A program made the translations under genes and the position numbers. Of a DNA stretch of 64,000 bases, positions 24,539 to 33,273 are shown piece after piece. Origin of the DNA: Sphingobium cupriresistens (GTDB taxonomy: Bacteria > Pseudomonadota > Alphaproteobacteria > Sphingomonadales > Sphingomonadaceae). Each line of letters opens with the position of its first letter. Position 1 is the stretch's first letter. The notes beneath the pieces were generated by a model. That model saw only the letters and a program-made list of their open reading frames with translations. It made no database searches and was not told the DNA's origin. Location: contig NZ_SEOO01000009.1 in NCBI RefSeq assembly GCF_004152865.1, positions 1 to 64,000 of the forward strand. The letters are read 5' to 3'.

Positions 24539-25978
24539 TCAGGTCCAGAAGCGACGCGCATCGACAAGGGCCTCGTGCGCCTGCGCTGCTGCGGTCAGCA
24601 GGTCGCCCTTCTCAACCTTGCCCGCTGCGACATCGACCGGCAGTCCGTAGCGGACCAGGATCGCGGGCGTCGTGGCCAAATCATTGAGCGTTCCCAGCAT
24701 ATCCTGCATGGCTTCCAGCTTGCCCAGAAACGCCTTTTTCCGTCGGATGCGCTTTCTTTTGCCGCCGAACAGTCCAGCAAAGAATTCAGCGCCATAGCGC
24801 AGCTTCTTCGCATCTTTGCGCACCGCATGACGCGCCTCGTCGTTCAACTGCGCCAGATGCTTGCCGCCCTTGGCGATCCGCTTGCGAAGCTTGCGCAAGC
24901 GAGTCACGGCGAAAGGGACCGCCGACCGATCCGCTTTCATTTTGAGACCCGCGCCCAGCGCCGTCCACTCCACAAGATCGATCAACAGCGTCCGCACCCG
25001 CGCGGACTCCAGCCATTGCAGGACACGCTGATGCGCTGTCGCCTGCGCCGCCTCCAACCGCGCGCGCGCCGAATCGTCGACGACCCGCGGTATCAGCACA
25101 TCCAGGTCGCGCGCTTCGCCCAACACAGCCGCCAGCCAGCGCAACTCCCCCTGGAAGCGGGAGGCGTCCGCCGCCCGCAAGACCGGCTTGAACAATTTCA
25201 GCGCCGATCGCAGACGCCGGATCGCGACTCGCGCCTGGTGCAGCGCCTCCGGCGTGTAGTGGTCCAGCAGCAACGCTTCGTTCAGCCGATAGTGACGCAG
25301 GCAGGATGCGGCGATCCGCAGGAAAGTTTGGCGCACGCTCATGGACGGATCAAGCGCCACCTTTTCCGCCTTGATCGCCGCCGGCAGCGCCTCGGTCAGG
25401 CGATAGCCGCGCTCGGCCTTGCTCAATACGCCCGGTCGCAGAGCGATGTCCGCGTCGATCCGCCGCGCCAGCGCGAACAGCGCCGCCGGGTCGCCCGCCT
25501 TCAATTCCAGTTCGATCTCGCAAATCGCCTGTTCCCGCCCGGCCGCCAGCACCGCACCGCGATCCAGCACCAGTTCGATCGTCGCGCCATCCCGCGTCAC
25601 GGTCCAGGTCCGGCGCTGCACATCGACGGTGAACAACCGATCCACTTCCGCCACCGCCGCTCCCAGCAGCGCAGCGACCGGGGTGCGGTCGTCCAGCACC
25701 GGCGCGTCGCCCCGCACCGGCGTTTCCCACTCGTCGCGCGCGAACAGCCCCGCGCCATCGCGGCCATCTGCCTTGACCGTCTGGACCCGCCGCCGCCCCG
25801 ACTGGCGGATGCGCAGGCTCATGCCCCCCTTGCCAAGCTGATGGTCGGGCGTGTCGAAATAGATGGCGTGCAGCGCTGCCGTCTGGCTCTCCGCCGGCAG
25901 CGACGGCCATCGCGCGAACATCTCCGCCGCTTCGAGCGACAGGTCCAGCTTCAGTTCGACTTCCGGTTGCAAGTCCAT
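24539..25978 (-). CDS. CYTH-CHAD domain protein (inorganic triphosphatase / polyphosphate-binding type)
   Basis: 479 residues. The N-terminal CYTH tunnel domain (about 1-205) begins VEVELKLDL-like with ExExK seen as EVELKLD and has alternating basic and acidic strands. The CHAD domain (about 215-470) is helical and rich in conserved His, Arg and Lys (LHQARVAIRRLRSALKLF; RLRKLRKRIAKGGKHL; RKDAKKLRYGAEFF). CYTH domains cleave triphosphate; CHAD domains bind polyphosphate. Lies between two Pho-box regions, consistent with a link to phosphate metabolism. Its own promoter is not evident. Confidence 0.92.
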   Translation of the reverse strand: MDLQPEVELKLDLSLEAAEMFARWPSLPAESQTAALHAIYFDTPDHQLGKGGMSLRIRQSGRRRVQTVKADGRDGAGLFARDEWETPVRGDAPVLDDRTPVAALLGAAVAEVDRLFTVDVQRRTWTVTRDGATIELVLDRGAVLAAGREQAICEIELELKAGDPAALFALARRIDADIALRPGVLSKAERGYRLTEALPAAIKAEKVALDPSMSVRQTFLRIAASCLRHYRLNEALLLDHYTPEALHQARVAIRRLRSALKLFKPVLRAADASRFQGELRWLAAVLGEARDLDVLIPRVVDDSARARLEAAQATAHQRVLQWLESARVRTLLIDLVEWTALGAGLKMKADRSAVPFAVTRLRKLRKRIAKGGKHLAQLNDEARHAVRKDAKKLRYGAEFFAGLFGGKRKRIRRKKAFLGKLEAMQDMLGTLNDLATTPAILVRYGLPVDVAAGKVEKGDLLTAAAQAHEALVDARRFWT

Positions 25979-26055
25979 CTCCTGCCAACGGCCATCCCGC
26001 CGAGCGCCTTAGCATGAATGGCCTTAACCATGGAAATGGCGAAGGCGTCTTTAAA

Positions 26056-26117
26056 CTGTCATTTTATCGACGCCTATCTGTCATAGAAGCGGCATCAGCC
26101 TGTCATCTGTCGCGCCT
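26056..26117 (+). promoter_or_regulatory. CTGTCAT repeats with 22-bp spacing (candidate Pho boxes) upstream of the surface lipoprotein gene
   Basis: Three perfect CTGTCAT copies start at 26056, 26078 and 26100, exactly two helical turns (22 bases) apart, in the direction of the lipoprotein gene. The in-between 11-bp registers hold degenerate copies (best GCGGCAT at 26089). PhoB half-sites repeat every 11 bp, so every second half-site is perfect. The last copy ends 111 bases before the lipoprotein ATG. This covers the 239-base gap 25979-26217, where I see no gene. Confidence 0.6.
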
Positions 26118-26217
26118 AACTGCCCGTTCTGAGGGCGACAGGGGGCGTTGTCCGATTCGAAATTCCCCTGCGCTCCGCACTTCAACAATCCCGGCAACAG
26201 GCCGGAGCGGAGACGAC

Positions 26218-27816
26218 ATGGCCAAGATTAACCGTATCCAAACGATCCTGATGGCGAGCTGCGCCTGTGTGGGCCTGAGCGCCTGCGGCGCGGACGACAT
26301 CGCTTCGCCGGGCGAAGGCACCATCGTCATTCCGGCGCCCACGCCGACCCCCACGCCGACTCCGACGCCTACGCCGACCCCCACGCCGACCGCCGTGACC
26401 CCGGCCGCTGAATGTCCGACAATCACCGGCGCCAACCAACTGACCAACCTCGGCACCATTTCGGATGGCACCAATACGTGGCGCAATTGCGGCTTCCCTG
26501 CCCGCTTCACCAGCTCGACCGCGATCGCCAAGACGACCGGCGTGATCTATTCGCTGCCCGGCCGCGTCGACGTTGGCACGGACAAGGGCGCCGCCAGCAC
26601 CGGCACCGACGTCACGCTGACGATCGATCCAGGCGTGGTCGTCTTCGCCGGCACCGGCAGCGCTTTCCTGGCCGTCAACCGCGGCAACAAGATCAACGCG
26701 GTCGGCACCGCCGCCCAGCCGGTCATCTTCACCAGCCGTGAAAATGTCCTGGGCACCAACACCGACCAGTCGTCGGGCCAGTGGGGCGGTATCGTGCTGC
26801 TCGGCCGGGCCAAGATCACGGATTGCCAGGCGCCAGCTGCCGCAGCAGGCACCACCGCCTGCGAACGCGATACCGAAGGCACCAGCAACGCCCTGTACGG
26901 CGGCGCCACCGACACCGATAGTTCGGGTCGCCTTAGCTATGTCCAGATTCGTTATTCGGGCTTTGTCCTCGCCGACGGCAAGGAATTGCAGGGCCTGACC
27001 CCCGCTGGCGTCGGCACCGGCACCGTGATCGACCATATCCAGGTCCACAACAGCTCGGACGATGGCATCGAAGCCTTCGGCGGCAGCGCCAACATGAAAT
27101 ATCTGGTGCTGACCGGTAACGAAGACGATAATCTGGATACCGACGTTGGCTTCCGCGGCACCGCCCAGTTCGTGATCTCCGCTCAGCGCGAAGGCAACAA
27201 TATCGGCGACACCTTCCTCGAAACCGACTCGAACGGTTCGGCCACCAACAGCAACGCCAGCGAGGACGCCTTGCCCCGCCAGTATCTGAAGGTCGCCAAC
27301 TTCACGCATATCCAGCGTTCGAACACCGGCGACGATGGTGCATCGATGCTGCTGCGCGGCGGCGCCGACCTGGCGCTGGTCAACGGCATCATCGTCAGCC
27401 CCAACCAGAGCTGCCTGCGCATCAACGGCGCTGCGGCCGTCCGCGACGCCGACACGGCGCTCGAAGACGCCGGCAAGCCGCGCTACCTGTCGGTGGTGAT
27501 GCAGTGCAACAGCACGCCTTATAAGGGCACCGGCACCGGCGTCGACGCCGCGCTGGTCCAGTCGATCTTCGAAGCCGGTGCGAACAGCACGATCAGCTAC
27601 ACGCCGTCGCTGACCAGCCTGTTCATCAACGGCGCGACCGAAACCGCCCGCACCGCGATCGACCCCAAGACCATCGACGCCGCCTTCACCACCACCAACT
27701 ATATCGGTGCGGTCAAGGACAGCAGCGACACCTGGTATGCCGGCTGGACCTGCAATTCGGTGACCGCCAGCTTCGGCAGCACCGGCGCAAACTGCACCGC
27801 CATTCCGACGACCTGA
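26218..27816 (+). CDS. Surface lipoprotein with Pro-Thr linker and beta-helix-like domain
   Basis: 532 residues. Signal peptide ending in lipobox GLSAC; Cys22 is the predicted lipidated residue. A (Pro-Thr)n linker (about residues 42-60) tethers a large domain with regularly spaced hydrophobic turns (TLTIDPGVVVFAGTGSAF; QPVIFTSREN; QWGGIVLLGRAKI; HIQVHNSSDDGIEAFGG). These turns resemble right-handed beta-helix proteins. The ATG at 26218 has GGAG just upstream; the frame stays open to 26014 without a signal peptide. It sits directly before a TonB-dependent receptor gene, so the pair probably captures and imports a nutrient. Family name not recognised. Confidence 0.82.
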   Translation: MAKINRIQTILMASCACVGLSACGADDIASPGEGTIVIPAPTPTPTPTPTPTPTPTPTAVTPAAECPTITGANQLTNLGTISDGTNTWRNCGFPARFTSSTAIAKTTGVIYSLPGRVDVGTDKGAASTGTDVTLTIDPGVVVFAGTGSAFLAVNRGNKINAVGTAAQPVIFTSRENVLGTNTDQSSGQWGGIVLLGRAKITDCQAPAAAAGTTACERDTEGTSNALYGGATDTDSSGRLSYVQIRYSGFVLADGKELQGLTPAGVGTGTVIDHIQVHNSSDDGIEAFGGSANMKYLVLTGNEDDNLDTDVGFRGTAQFVISAQREGNNIGDTFLETDSNGSATNSNASEDALPRQYLKVANFTHIQRSNTGDDGASMLLRGGADLALVNGIIVSPNQSCLRINGAAAVRDADTALEDAGKPRYLSVVMQCNSTPYKGTGTGVDAALVQSIFEAGANSTISYTPSLTSLFINGATETARTAIDPKTIDAAFTTTNYIGAVKDSSDTWYAGWTCNSVTASFGSTGANCTAIPTT

Positions 27817-27838
27817 TCGGACCCACGACCTCAACAGG

Positions 27839-27875
27839 GGCGGGGGAGCGTGCAACCGCGCTTCCCCGCCTTCTT
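27839..27875 (+). terminator. Strong hairpin between lipoprotein and TonB-receptor genes (possible attenuator)
   Basis: GGCGGGGGAGCG (27839-27850) pairs with most of CGCGCTTCCCCGCC (27857-27870) and is followed by TTCTTT. The T-run is weak, so it may be a leaky terminator or an RNA-stability hairpin rather than a full stop. The receptor gene begins 33 bases later. Confidence 0.5.
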
Positions 27876-27907
27876 TGCACTGAATTTTCCCAAGGGGGAT
27901 ATATAGC

Positions 27908-30607
27908 ATGTCGAAGCCGCTCAGCCTGGCGCGCCTGCTCCTGATTTCCACCGCGCTGGTCGCTCCCATGGCGATGGCGCAGACCGATGCCGGCCAAGCC
28001 GGCGCACCGACCACCGGCGACGCCGGCCTGTCGAGCACGCCCAGCGCCGCCGACGAAGCCGATGCGCAATCGGGCAATGTCGACGTATCGGTTCCTGGTT
28101 CCGACATCATCGTGACCGGCCGCCGCAACAGCAATATTTCGCAGTCCGCGCCGCAGGTGGTGAACGTCCTGTCCGCGGCCGACATCAAGCGCACGGGCGA
28201 AGGCGACATCGCCGGCTCGCTCCAGCGCGTGACCGGCCTGTCGGTCGCATCGGGTGGTTATGTCTATGTTCGCGGCCTGGGCGATCGCTATTCGCTCGCC
28301 CTGCTCAACGGTTCGCCGCTCCCCAGCCCCGAACCCTTGAAGCGCGTGGTCCCGCTCGACCTGTTCCCCACCAGCGTCATTGCATCGACGCTGGTGCAGA
28401 AAAGCTTTTCGGCCAATTTCCCCGGTGAATTTGGCGGCGGCGTCATCAACCTGACGACCAAGGCGATCCCGACCGAATCCTATCTGGAATTCGGCGTCGG
28501 CAGCTCGGCCAACACCGAAACGTCGGGCCAGCTGGGCTACACCTATTATGGCAGCAAGTCCGACTGGACCGGCTTCGACGACAGTTCGCGCGACGTGCCG
28601 CCGCTGCTCAAAAACGCTTTTGGCGGCGGTGTGCCGTTCGCCAATATCGACCGCGTCGATCAGCAGGCGATCGCGATGCAGTTCCTCAATAGCAAGACCT
28701 CGGTCGTGCAGCGGACGAACAGCCTGCCATTCAACTTCTCCGGCACGCTCAACGGCGGCACCGCGTTCGACATCGGCGATGCGCGCGTGGGCGTCATCGC
28801 CACGGCGGGCTATAGCAATAAATGGCGCACCCGCGACAATTTGCAGCAGGCGTCGCTGACCGTGTCGGAAGGCGCGGGTAAAAGCGCCAACCAGGTCGTC
28901 ACCGACAATCAGGTGACGGTCAACGGCCTGCTGGGCTTTGGCGCCGAATGGGGCGACCAGAAGGTGCGCTGGACCAACCTCTACATTCGCGACACGTTGA
29001 AGCGCGCCTCGCTCGCAATCGGCCAGAATGACGGCCAGATCCAGGGCGCCGACTATCTGACGCAGCAGACCGCTTGGTATGAGCGGCAGTTGATCGACAC
29101 GCAATTCACCGGCGAGTTCAAGTTCAGCGATGCGCTCAGCCTCGACCTGCGCGGCTCCTACGCCAATTCGCAGCGCGAAGCGCCCTATGAGCGCGAATTC
29201 GTCTATGTCCGCTCCAACCGCGATCTCGACATCGATCCGGTCGGCGACCGCTTCATCAACGCGCTCAACCGCCAGCGCGGCGACGCATCGGTGACGTTCA
29301 GCGATCTCAACGAAAATCTGTGGTTCGGCGGCGCGGACCTCAGCTACAAGATCGCGCCCAAATTCGTGATCACCGGCGGTTACGCCTATACCGACACGAA
29401 GCGCACCTCGTCGCGCTACGAACTGCATTTCGACGCGGTCAATCTGCCGATCCCAGTGCAGCAGTTGCGCCCCGACTATCTGCTGTCGGATGCGACGATC
29501 CAGCTATACGATCTGGGCCTGCTCGACTTCTCCGGCAATTATCCGGTCTATGACGCCGCGATGCGCGTCCATGCCGGCTATGGCCAGGTGAAGGCGGAAC
29601 TTTTCCCCGGCTTCAGCATCGACGCCGGCGTCCGTTATGAAAGCGGCCGCCAGTCGGTGACAGGCGTGGACGTCTATGCAACCGGCGTGACCCCGTTCAA
29701 CCAGATCAAGAACGACTATTGGCTGCCTGCCGTCACGCTGACCTTCGATGCGGGCGGTGGCCTGCAATTCCGCGCGTCCGGCTCCAAGACGCTGGCCCGT
29801 CCGCAGTTCCGCGAACTGATCGCCCAGCCGTTCATCGACACCGATTCCAACCGCTTCTATCGCGGCAACCCCTTCCTGCAGGACAGCGAACTGTGGAATG
29901 CTGAAATCCGCGCGGAATGGTATATGGGGCGTGACGAGCGGCTGACCGCATCGGGCTTCTACAAGAAGATCAAGAACCCGATCGAAACCTACACCACCAT
30001 CAGCGACACCTATGCGGTGACGACCAGCTTCGCCAACGCGCCGGAAGCGACGCTCTACGGCGGCGAAGTGGAAGCGCAGAAATATATCCCGCTCGACGGG
30101 ATGGACTCGGCCTTCTTCCAGAGCCGCCGGATCGCGCTGATCGCCAACTATACCTATACGCAGTCGAAACTGAAGGTCAGCGATGGCGACACCACCATCC
30201 CCTACACCTACACGACTGGCGATCTGCCCGCCGCGTCCGACTATTTCATCGACGGCGCGCCGTTGACGGGCCAGTCGGACCATCTGGTCAACCTCCAGAT
30301 CGGTCTGGAGGACACCGACAAATTGTCGCAGCAGACTCTGTTGCTGACCTATGCCAGCGATCGCGTCACCAGCCGCGGTCCCAACCTGCAGCCGGACATC
30401 AAGGAACGGCCGGGCATCCAGCTCGACTTCGTGGCGCGGCAGGGCGTGAAGCTGCCCGGCGGCATCAACAGCGAATTCAAGTTCGAGGCCCGCAACATTC
30501 TGGGCCGCAAGTTCCAGGAGTTTCAGGAACAGGACGGCAACCGCGTCTATTATAACCGCTACAAGATCGGCACGACGCTCGCCGCCTCGCTCACCGTGGC
30601 TTTCTGA
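27908..30607 (+). CDS. TonB-dependent outer-membrane receptor
   Basis: 899 residues. Signal peptide (1-25, cut after AMAQ), then a plug domain starting at the TonB-box-like DIIVTGRR (about residues 63-70) and including VVNVLSAADIKRTGEGDIAGSLQRVTGLSV and VRGLGDRYSLALLNGSPLPSPEP. The long beta barrel ends in Phe (SLTVAF), the usual outer-membrane assembly signal. It imports a ligand using energy from TonB-ExbBD. Ribosome site AAGGGGG (27892-27898). Ligand unknown; pairing with a surface lipoprotein and nearby Pho boxes suggests a phosphate-bearing substrate, but this is inference. Confidence 0.93.
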   Translation: MSKPLSLARLLLISTALVAPMAMAQTDAGQAGAPTTGDAGLSSTPSAADEADAQSGNVDVSVPGSDIIVTGRRNSNISQSAPQVVNVLSAADIKRTGEGDIAGSLQRVTGLSVASGGYVYVRGLGDRYSLALLNGSPLPSPEPLKRVVPLDLFPTSVIASTLVQKSFSANFPGEFGGGVINLTTKAIPTESYLEFGVGSSANTETSGQLGYTYYGSKSDWTGFDDSSRDVPPLLKNAFGGGVPFANIDRVDQQAIAMQFLNSKTSVVQRTNSLPFNFSGTLNGGTAFDIGDARVGVIATAGYSNKWRTRDNLQQASLTVSEGAGKSANQVVTDNQVTVNGLLGFGAEWGDQKVRWTNLYIRDTLKRASLAIGQNDGQIQGADYLTQQTAWYERQLIDTQFTGEFKFSDALSLDLRGSYANSQREAPYEREFVYVRSNRDLDIDPVGDRFINALNRQRGDASVTFSDLNENLWFGGADLSYKIAPKFVITGGYAYTDTKRTSSRYELHFDAVNLPIPVQQLRPDYLLSDATIQLYDLGLLDFSGNYPVYDAAMRVHAGYGQVKAELFPGFSIDAGVRYESGRQSVTGVDVYATGVTPFNQIKNDYWLPAVTLTFDAGGGLQFRASGSKTLARPQFRELIAQPFIDTDSNRFYRGNPFLQDSELWNAEIRAEWYMGRDERLTASGFYKKIKNPIETYTTISDTYAVTTSFANAPEATLYGGEVEAQKYIPLDGMDSAFFQSRRIALIANYTYTQSKLKVSDGDTTIPYTYTTGDLPAASDYFIDGAPLTGQSDHLVNLQIGLEDTDKLSQQTLLLTYASDRVTSRGPNLQPDIKERPGIQLDFVARQGVKLPGGINSEFKFEARNILGRKFQEFQEQDGNRVYYNRYKIGTTLAASLTVAF

Positions 30608-30626
30608 TCGGACGATCCATCGCATG

Positions 30627-30664
30627 AAAAAGGCCGGCCGGGGGAACCCGGTCGGCCTTTTTCA
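30627..30664. terminator. Bidirectional terminator between the TonB receptor and TPR genes
   Basis: A 14-bp stem (arms 30629-30642 and 30647-30660) with loop GGAA, bounded by an A-run on the left and a T-run on the right. It can stop the receptor transcript on the plus strand and the TPR gene transcript on the minus strand. The small remaining gap to 30734 holds nothing else. Confidence 0.88.
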
Positions 30665-30734
30665 TGTCCGGCAAAGCGAAGGGGCGCCGCCCTGTCGGAC
30701 GACGCCCCCGCTCCCTGCACCTTATGCTATGCGT

Positions 30735-31124
30735 TCAGCGCATGGCGTAGCTGGGGTTGAGGCGGGTAAGTGCGCGCATTGCGACCGTGCGCGAGGATTC
30801 TTCCGCGCCATTGGCCAGCAGCAGCGTCGTTTCCGGCGCGAAGCGGGCGGAGCGATAGGCTTCACGCGCCTGCGCCAGGCGGCCGACGCCGGCATAGGCA
30901 TTGCCCAGGTTGATAAGCCGGGCCGGGTCATTCTCGCCATAGACCTGCATCGGCTCCAGCTTGCGCAGCGCCGCGTCATAGCGTCCCGCCGCCAGCGCAC
31001 TGGCGGCCAGCCGGCCTTCGGGACCGGCGACGACCACCAAATCCTGCCCTTCGGCCGCCGCCTGCGCCATGTTCGGCGTCATCACCGCCAGCGCCAGACC
31101 CATGATTGCAGCGACCTTCTTCAT
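30735..31124 (-). CDS. Small exported TPR protein
   Basis: 129 residues with a Sec signal peptide (1-22, cut near AQAA) and about two tetratricopeptide repeats (LAAGRYDAALRKLEP; NLGNAYAGVGRLAQAREAYRSA). Periplasmic scaffold or adaptor; partner unknown. Proteins like this often neighbour TonB-dependent receptors in sphingomonads. It converges on the receptor gene. A possible PhoB-type repeat lies 54-60 bases upstream. Confidence 0.85.
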   Translation of the reverse strand: MKKVAAIMGLALAVMTPNMAQAAAEGQDLVVVAGPEGRLAASALAAGRYDAALRKLEPMQVYGENDPARLINLGNAYAGVGRLAQAREAYRSARFAPETTLLLANGAEESSRTVAMRALTRLNPSYAMR

Positions 31125-31166
31125 CTCTCATGCCTCCAGAAAAAACTTCTCACTATAGCCAGAATT

Positions 31167-31184
31167 ATTTCATTTAGATGACAT
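31167..31184 (-). promoter_or_regulatory. Possible Pho box and -10 before the TPR gene
   Basis: Read toward the TPR gene: ATGTCAT (31184-31178), four bases, then ATGAAAT (31173-31167), an 18-base element with one good and one poor half-site. TATAGT follows about nine bases later. The spacing fits a PhoB-activated promoter, but the second half-site matches consensus at only four of seven bases. Confidence 0.3.
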
Positions 31185-31434
31185 AAGGACAAGGGTGCAT
31201 CGGACCAGCAAAAACGATTTTGTTTTATGTTATTTCAGCATGTTATGATTTTTACGCGATACTGTCATAAAAGCGTAATCGAAAAAGATCGCAGATGGAA
31301 GGCGATTCGAATCATCCATGCCGCGCAATGGATCGCCACCAACAGACGCGCTTTGTCCCTCGCCGCGACATCATCTGCAGCGGCGCACGACCAACGGCAC
31401 GCAAAAGCCGGCCGCATGTCTCTGACGATAAGGA
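31185..31434. other. AT-richer gap without a recognised gene
   Basis: Low-GC stretch between the TPR gene control region and the 3' end of ssrA. It contains an isolated CTGTCAT (31262-31268) pointing right, followed 11 bases later by GCGTAAT. An open plus-strand frame (31227-31694) crosses it but runs antisense through ssrA, has no ribosome site and no protein-like features, so no gene is called. Confidence 0.5.
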
Positions 31435-31791
31435 ATAGGTCCGGGAGGTTCTGTTGCCCGGCCCTCCCGGAGGCCGCTGAATTCCCTTCTGTTGCCCGGT
31501 GGGTTCAACCGCGCTATTTTAGGATAATATCAGGCCGTGAGGCCCTCAATTACGCTGCAATGGCGAGTGCTTCGTTATCGTTGGCACTTGTGAGTTTTGC
31601 ACAGTTTAACGGCTTACACGGGCCGGGTGAAAATATCGCCTTTGAACACACGTCGATCCTAGTTCGGCCCCGTCAGGAAACCCAAAAGCTGTAAGCGATC
31701 GGGCCTTCTGGTGGAACCGCCGGGTACTGCCCCCGGGTCCGCTGCGTCTATTATACGACACAATTTATCACCATAGCCGGGCGAACCCGGC
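31435..31791 (-). ncRNA. ssrA: Transfer-messenger RNA, circularly permuted two-piece form
   Basis: Minus-strand tmRNA, which rescues stalled ribosomes. The tag frame (31585-31550) reads ANDNEALAIAA then TAA. The acceptor piece comes first: from the GCCGGG/CCCGGC hairpin at 31791-31776 to ...CGGTTCCACCA ending at 31709, about 83 bases, with a 5-bp T-arm stem CCGGG/CCCGG. A 37-base spacer (31708-31672) follows, then the coding piece starting GGGGCCG at 31671. Its first seven bases pair with CGGTTCC to form the acceptor stem. Pseudoknot hairpins with two copies of CCGGGCAACAGAA follow the tag. The 3' end near 31435 is approximate. Confidence 0.9.
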
Positions 31792-31869
31792 ACCATCCAT
31801 ATGGCCCCAAACGGATGGTTTTTCAAGCCATGCACTTGCGGGATTCGCAGGGGGCGATACAGCGGCCCC

Positions 31870-32625
31870 ATGTGCATCATGGCCATGGCCTGGGCGGCGC
31901 ATCGGCGCTGGCGCCTCATCCTGATCGGCAATCGCGACGAATATCACGCGCGAGCCGCCGCCCCGCTTGATCGCTGGGACCACCGCGCCGGGCTGATCGC
32001 CGGACGCGACCTGCAATCGGGCGGCACCTGGGTTGGCGTGTCGGAGGCTGGCCGGGCGGCGATCGTCACCAATTTGCGCGGCTATGGCGGGCCACAGCCA
32101 CACCTCGCCTCGCGCGGCGCGCTCGTGACGGACCTGCTGGCGGGCGACGGCCCCTATGCCGATGTCGCACAGGCGGCGCTCGACGATTTCAACCCGTTCA
32201 ACCTGATCCTGGTCGAACCCGATCGCGCATATTTCCTCACCAACCGCCCACAGCCGCTGCGCACGCGACTCACGCCGGGCCTTTACGGCCTGTCCAACGG
32301 CGCGCTCGACGCGCCCTGGCCCAAGACGCTTGCGCTCAAGGCCGCCCTGCTCGCCTGGTTGACCGACAGCGCAGACGCGCCCGATCGCCTGTTCGACGCG
32401 CTTCGCCGGGAAAGCCTGCCCGACGTCGGCATCGCCCCCGCCATCCCGTCCGACGCCCCGGACGAAGCCGCCGCCTCGCCGATCTTCATCCGCAATCCGC
32501 TCTACGGCACGCGCTGCAGCACCGTGATCGCCATCGACCGCGACGGCCAGGGTCAGATCATGGAACGCCGCTTCGACCGCGACGGCGGCGATGCGGGTGA
32601 CACCCGGCTCCACTTCCAATGGTAG
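31870..32625 (+). CDS. NRDE family protein (TANGO2-like, DUF833)
   Basis: 251 residues. Starts MCIMAMAWAAHRRWRLILIGNRDEYHARAAAPLDRW, with the Cys2 of Ntn-hydrolase-like members and the family-naming NRDE motif, then GGTWVGVSEAGRAAIVTNLR. Human TANGO2 is the best-known relative; the biochemical role is unsettled (acyl-lipid or haem handling have been proposed). ATG at 31870 is preferred over 31801 because it exposes the conserved Met-Cys start. Divergent from ssrA. Confidence 0.9.
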   Translation: MCIMAMAWAAHRRWRLILIGNRDEYHARAAAPLDRWDHRAGLIAGRDLQSGGTWVGVSEAGRAAIVTNLRGYGGPQPHLASRGALVTDLLAGDGPYADVAQAALDDFNPFNLILVEPDRAYFLTNRPQPLRTRLTPGLYGLSNGALDAPWPKTLALKAALLAWLTDSADAPDRLFDALRRESLPDVGIAPAIPSDAPDEAAASPIFIRNPLYGTRCSTVIAIDRDGQGQIMERRFDRDGGDAGDTRLHFQW

Positions 32626-32682
32626 GGCGCATCCCTACCTCCCCACTTCCCCCCGCGCGCATCCCGCGCTAAGGCTCTGCCC

Positions 32683-33273
32683 ATGATCCTCGTCATCGAC
32701 AATTATGACAGCTTCACCTGGAACCTGGTCCATTATCTGATGGAACTGGGGGCTGAGGTTCAAGTCGTCCGCAACGACGCCATTTCTGCAGGTCAGGCCC
32801 TGTCCAGCGGCGCGAAGGCGTTCCTGCTCTCGCCCGGCCCCTGCACCCCCAATGAGGCGGGCGTCAGCCTGGACCTCGTCGCCGCGTGCGCCGACGCCGG
32901 CGCGCCTTTGCTGGGCGTGTGCCTGGGCCACCAATCGATCGGGCAGCATTTCGGCGGGAAGGTTGTGCGCGGCGGGCTGATGCACGGCAAGACGTCGCCT
33001 GTCACCCATGACGGCACCGGGCTGTTTGCAGGCCTGCCCTCGCCCTTCACCGCCACACGCTATCATTCGCTGATCGTGGAGGATATTCCGGACAGCCTGG
33101 TGGTGAACGCGACCAGCGAGGACGGATCGGTCATGGGCTTCCGCCATGCGACCCTGCCGATCCATTCGGTGCAATTCCATCCCGAAAGCATCGCCACCGA
33201 ACATGGCCATGACATGCTGGCCAATTTCATGACGATTGCGGGCATCCCGGTGCGGGAGCGTGAAACGGCCTGA
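32683..33273 (+). CDS. trpG: Anthranilate/aminodeoxychorismate synthase glutamine amidotransferase subunit
   Basis: 196 residues. Class-I glutamine amidotransferase giving ammonia to the TrpE (or PabB) partner. Catalytic Cys80 in GVCLGHQ, with His166 and Glu168 in FHPES; start [19 protein letters not shown] is typical. trpE is not adjacent (an NRDE gene precedes it), so it must be elsewhere. A hairpin separates it from trpD, suggesting partial uncoupling from trpD-trpC. Confidence 0.95.
   Translation: MILVIDNYDSFTWNLVHYLMELGAEVQVVRNDAISAGQALSSGAKAFLLSPGPCTPNEAGVSLDLVAACADAGAPLLGVCLGHQSIGQHFGGKVVRGGLMHGKTSPVTHDGTGLFAGLPSPFTATRYHSLIVEDIPDSLVVNATSEDGSVMGFRHATLPIHSVQFHPESIATEHGHDMLANFMTIAGIPVRERETA

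Noticed and set aside
26182-28209. 675-codon minus-strand open frame opposite the lipoprotein and receptor genes
   Set aside because: Shadow of two well-supported genes; Gly/Ala/Arg-rich with no domain.
31262-31279. Isolated CTGTCAT with GCGTAAT 11 bases later as a Pho box
   Set aside because: It points toward the 3' end of ssrA with no gene start in range; the second half-site is poor.
31227-31694. 155-codon plus-strand open frame
   Set aside because: No ribosome site or protein-like features, and it overlaps the tmRNA gene in antisense.
31750-31755. Perfect TATAAT on the minus strand as a -10 box for ssrA
   Set aside because: It lies in the loop of a GTGTC/GACGC hairpin inside the predicted tmRNA acceptor piece, so it is probably part of the RNA rather than its promoter.
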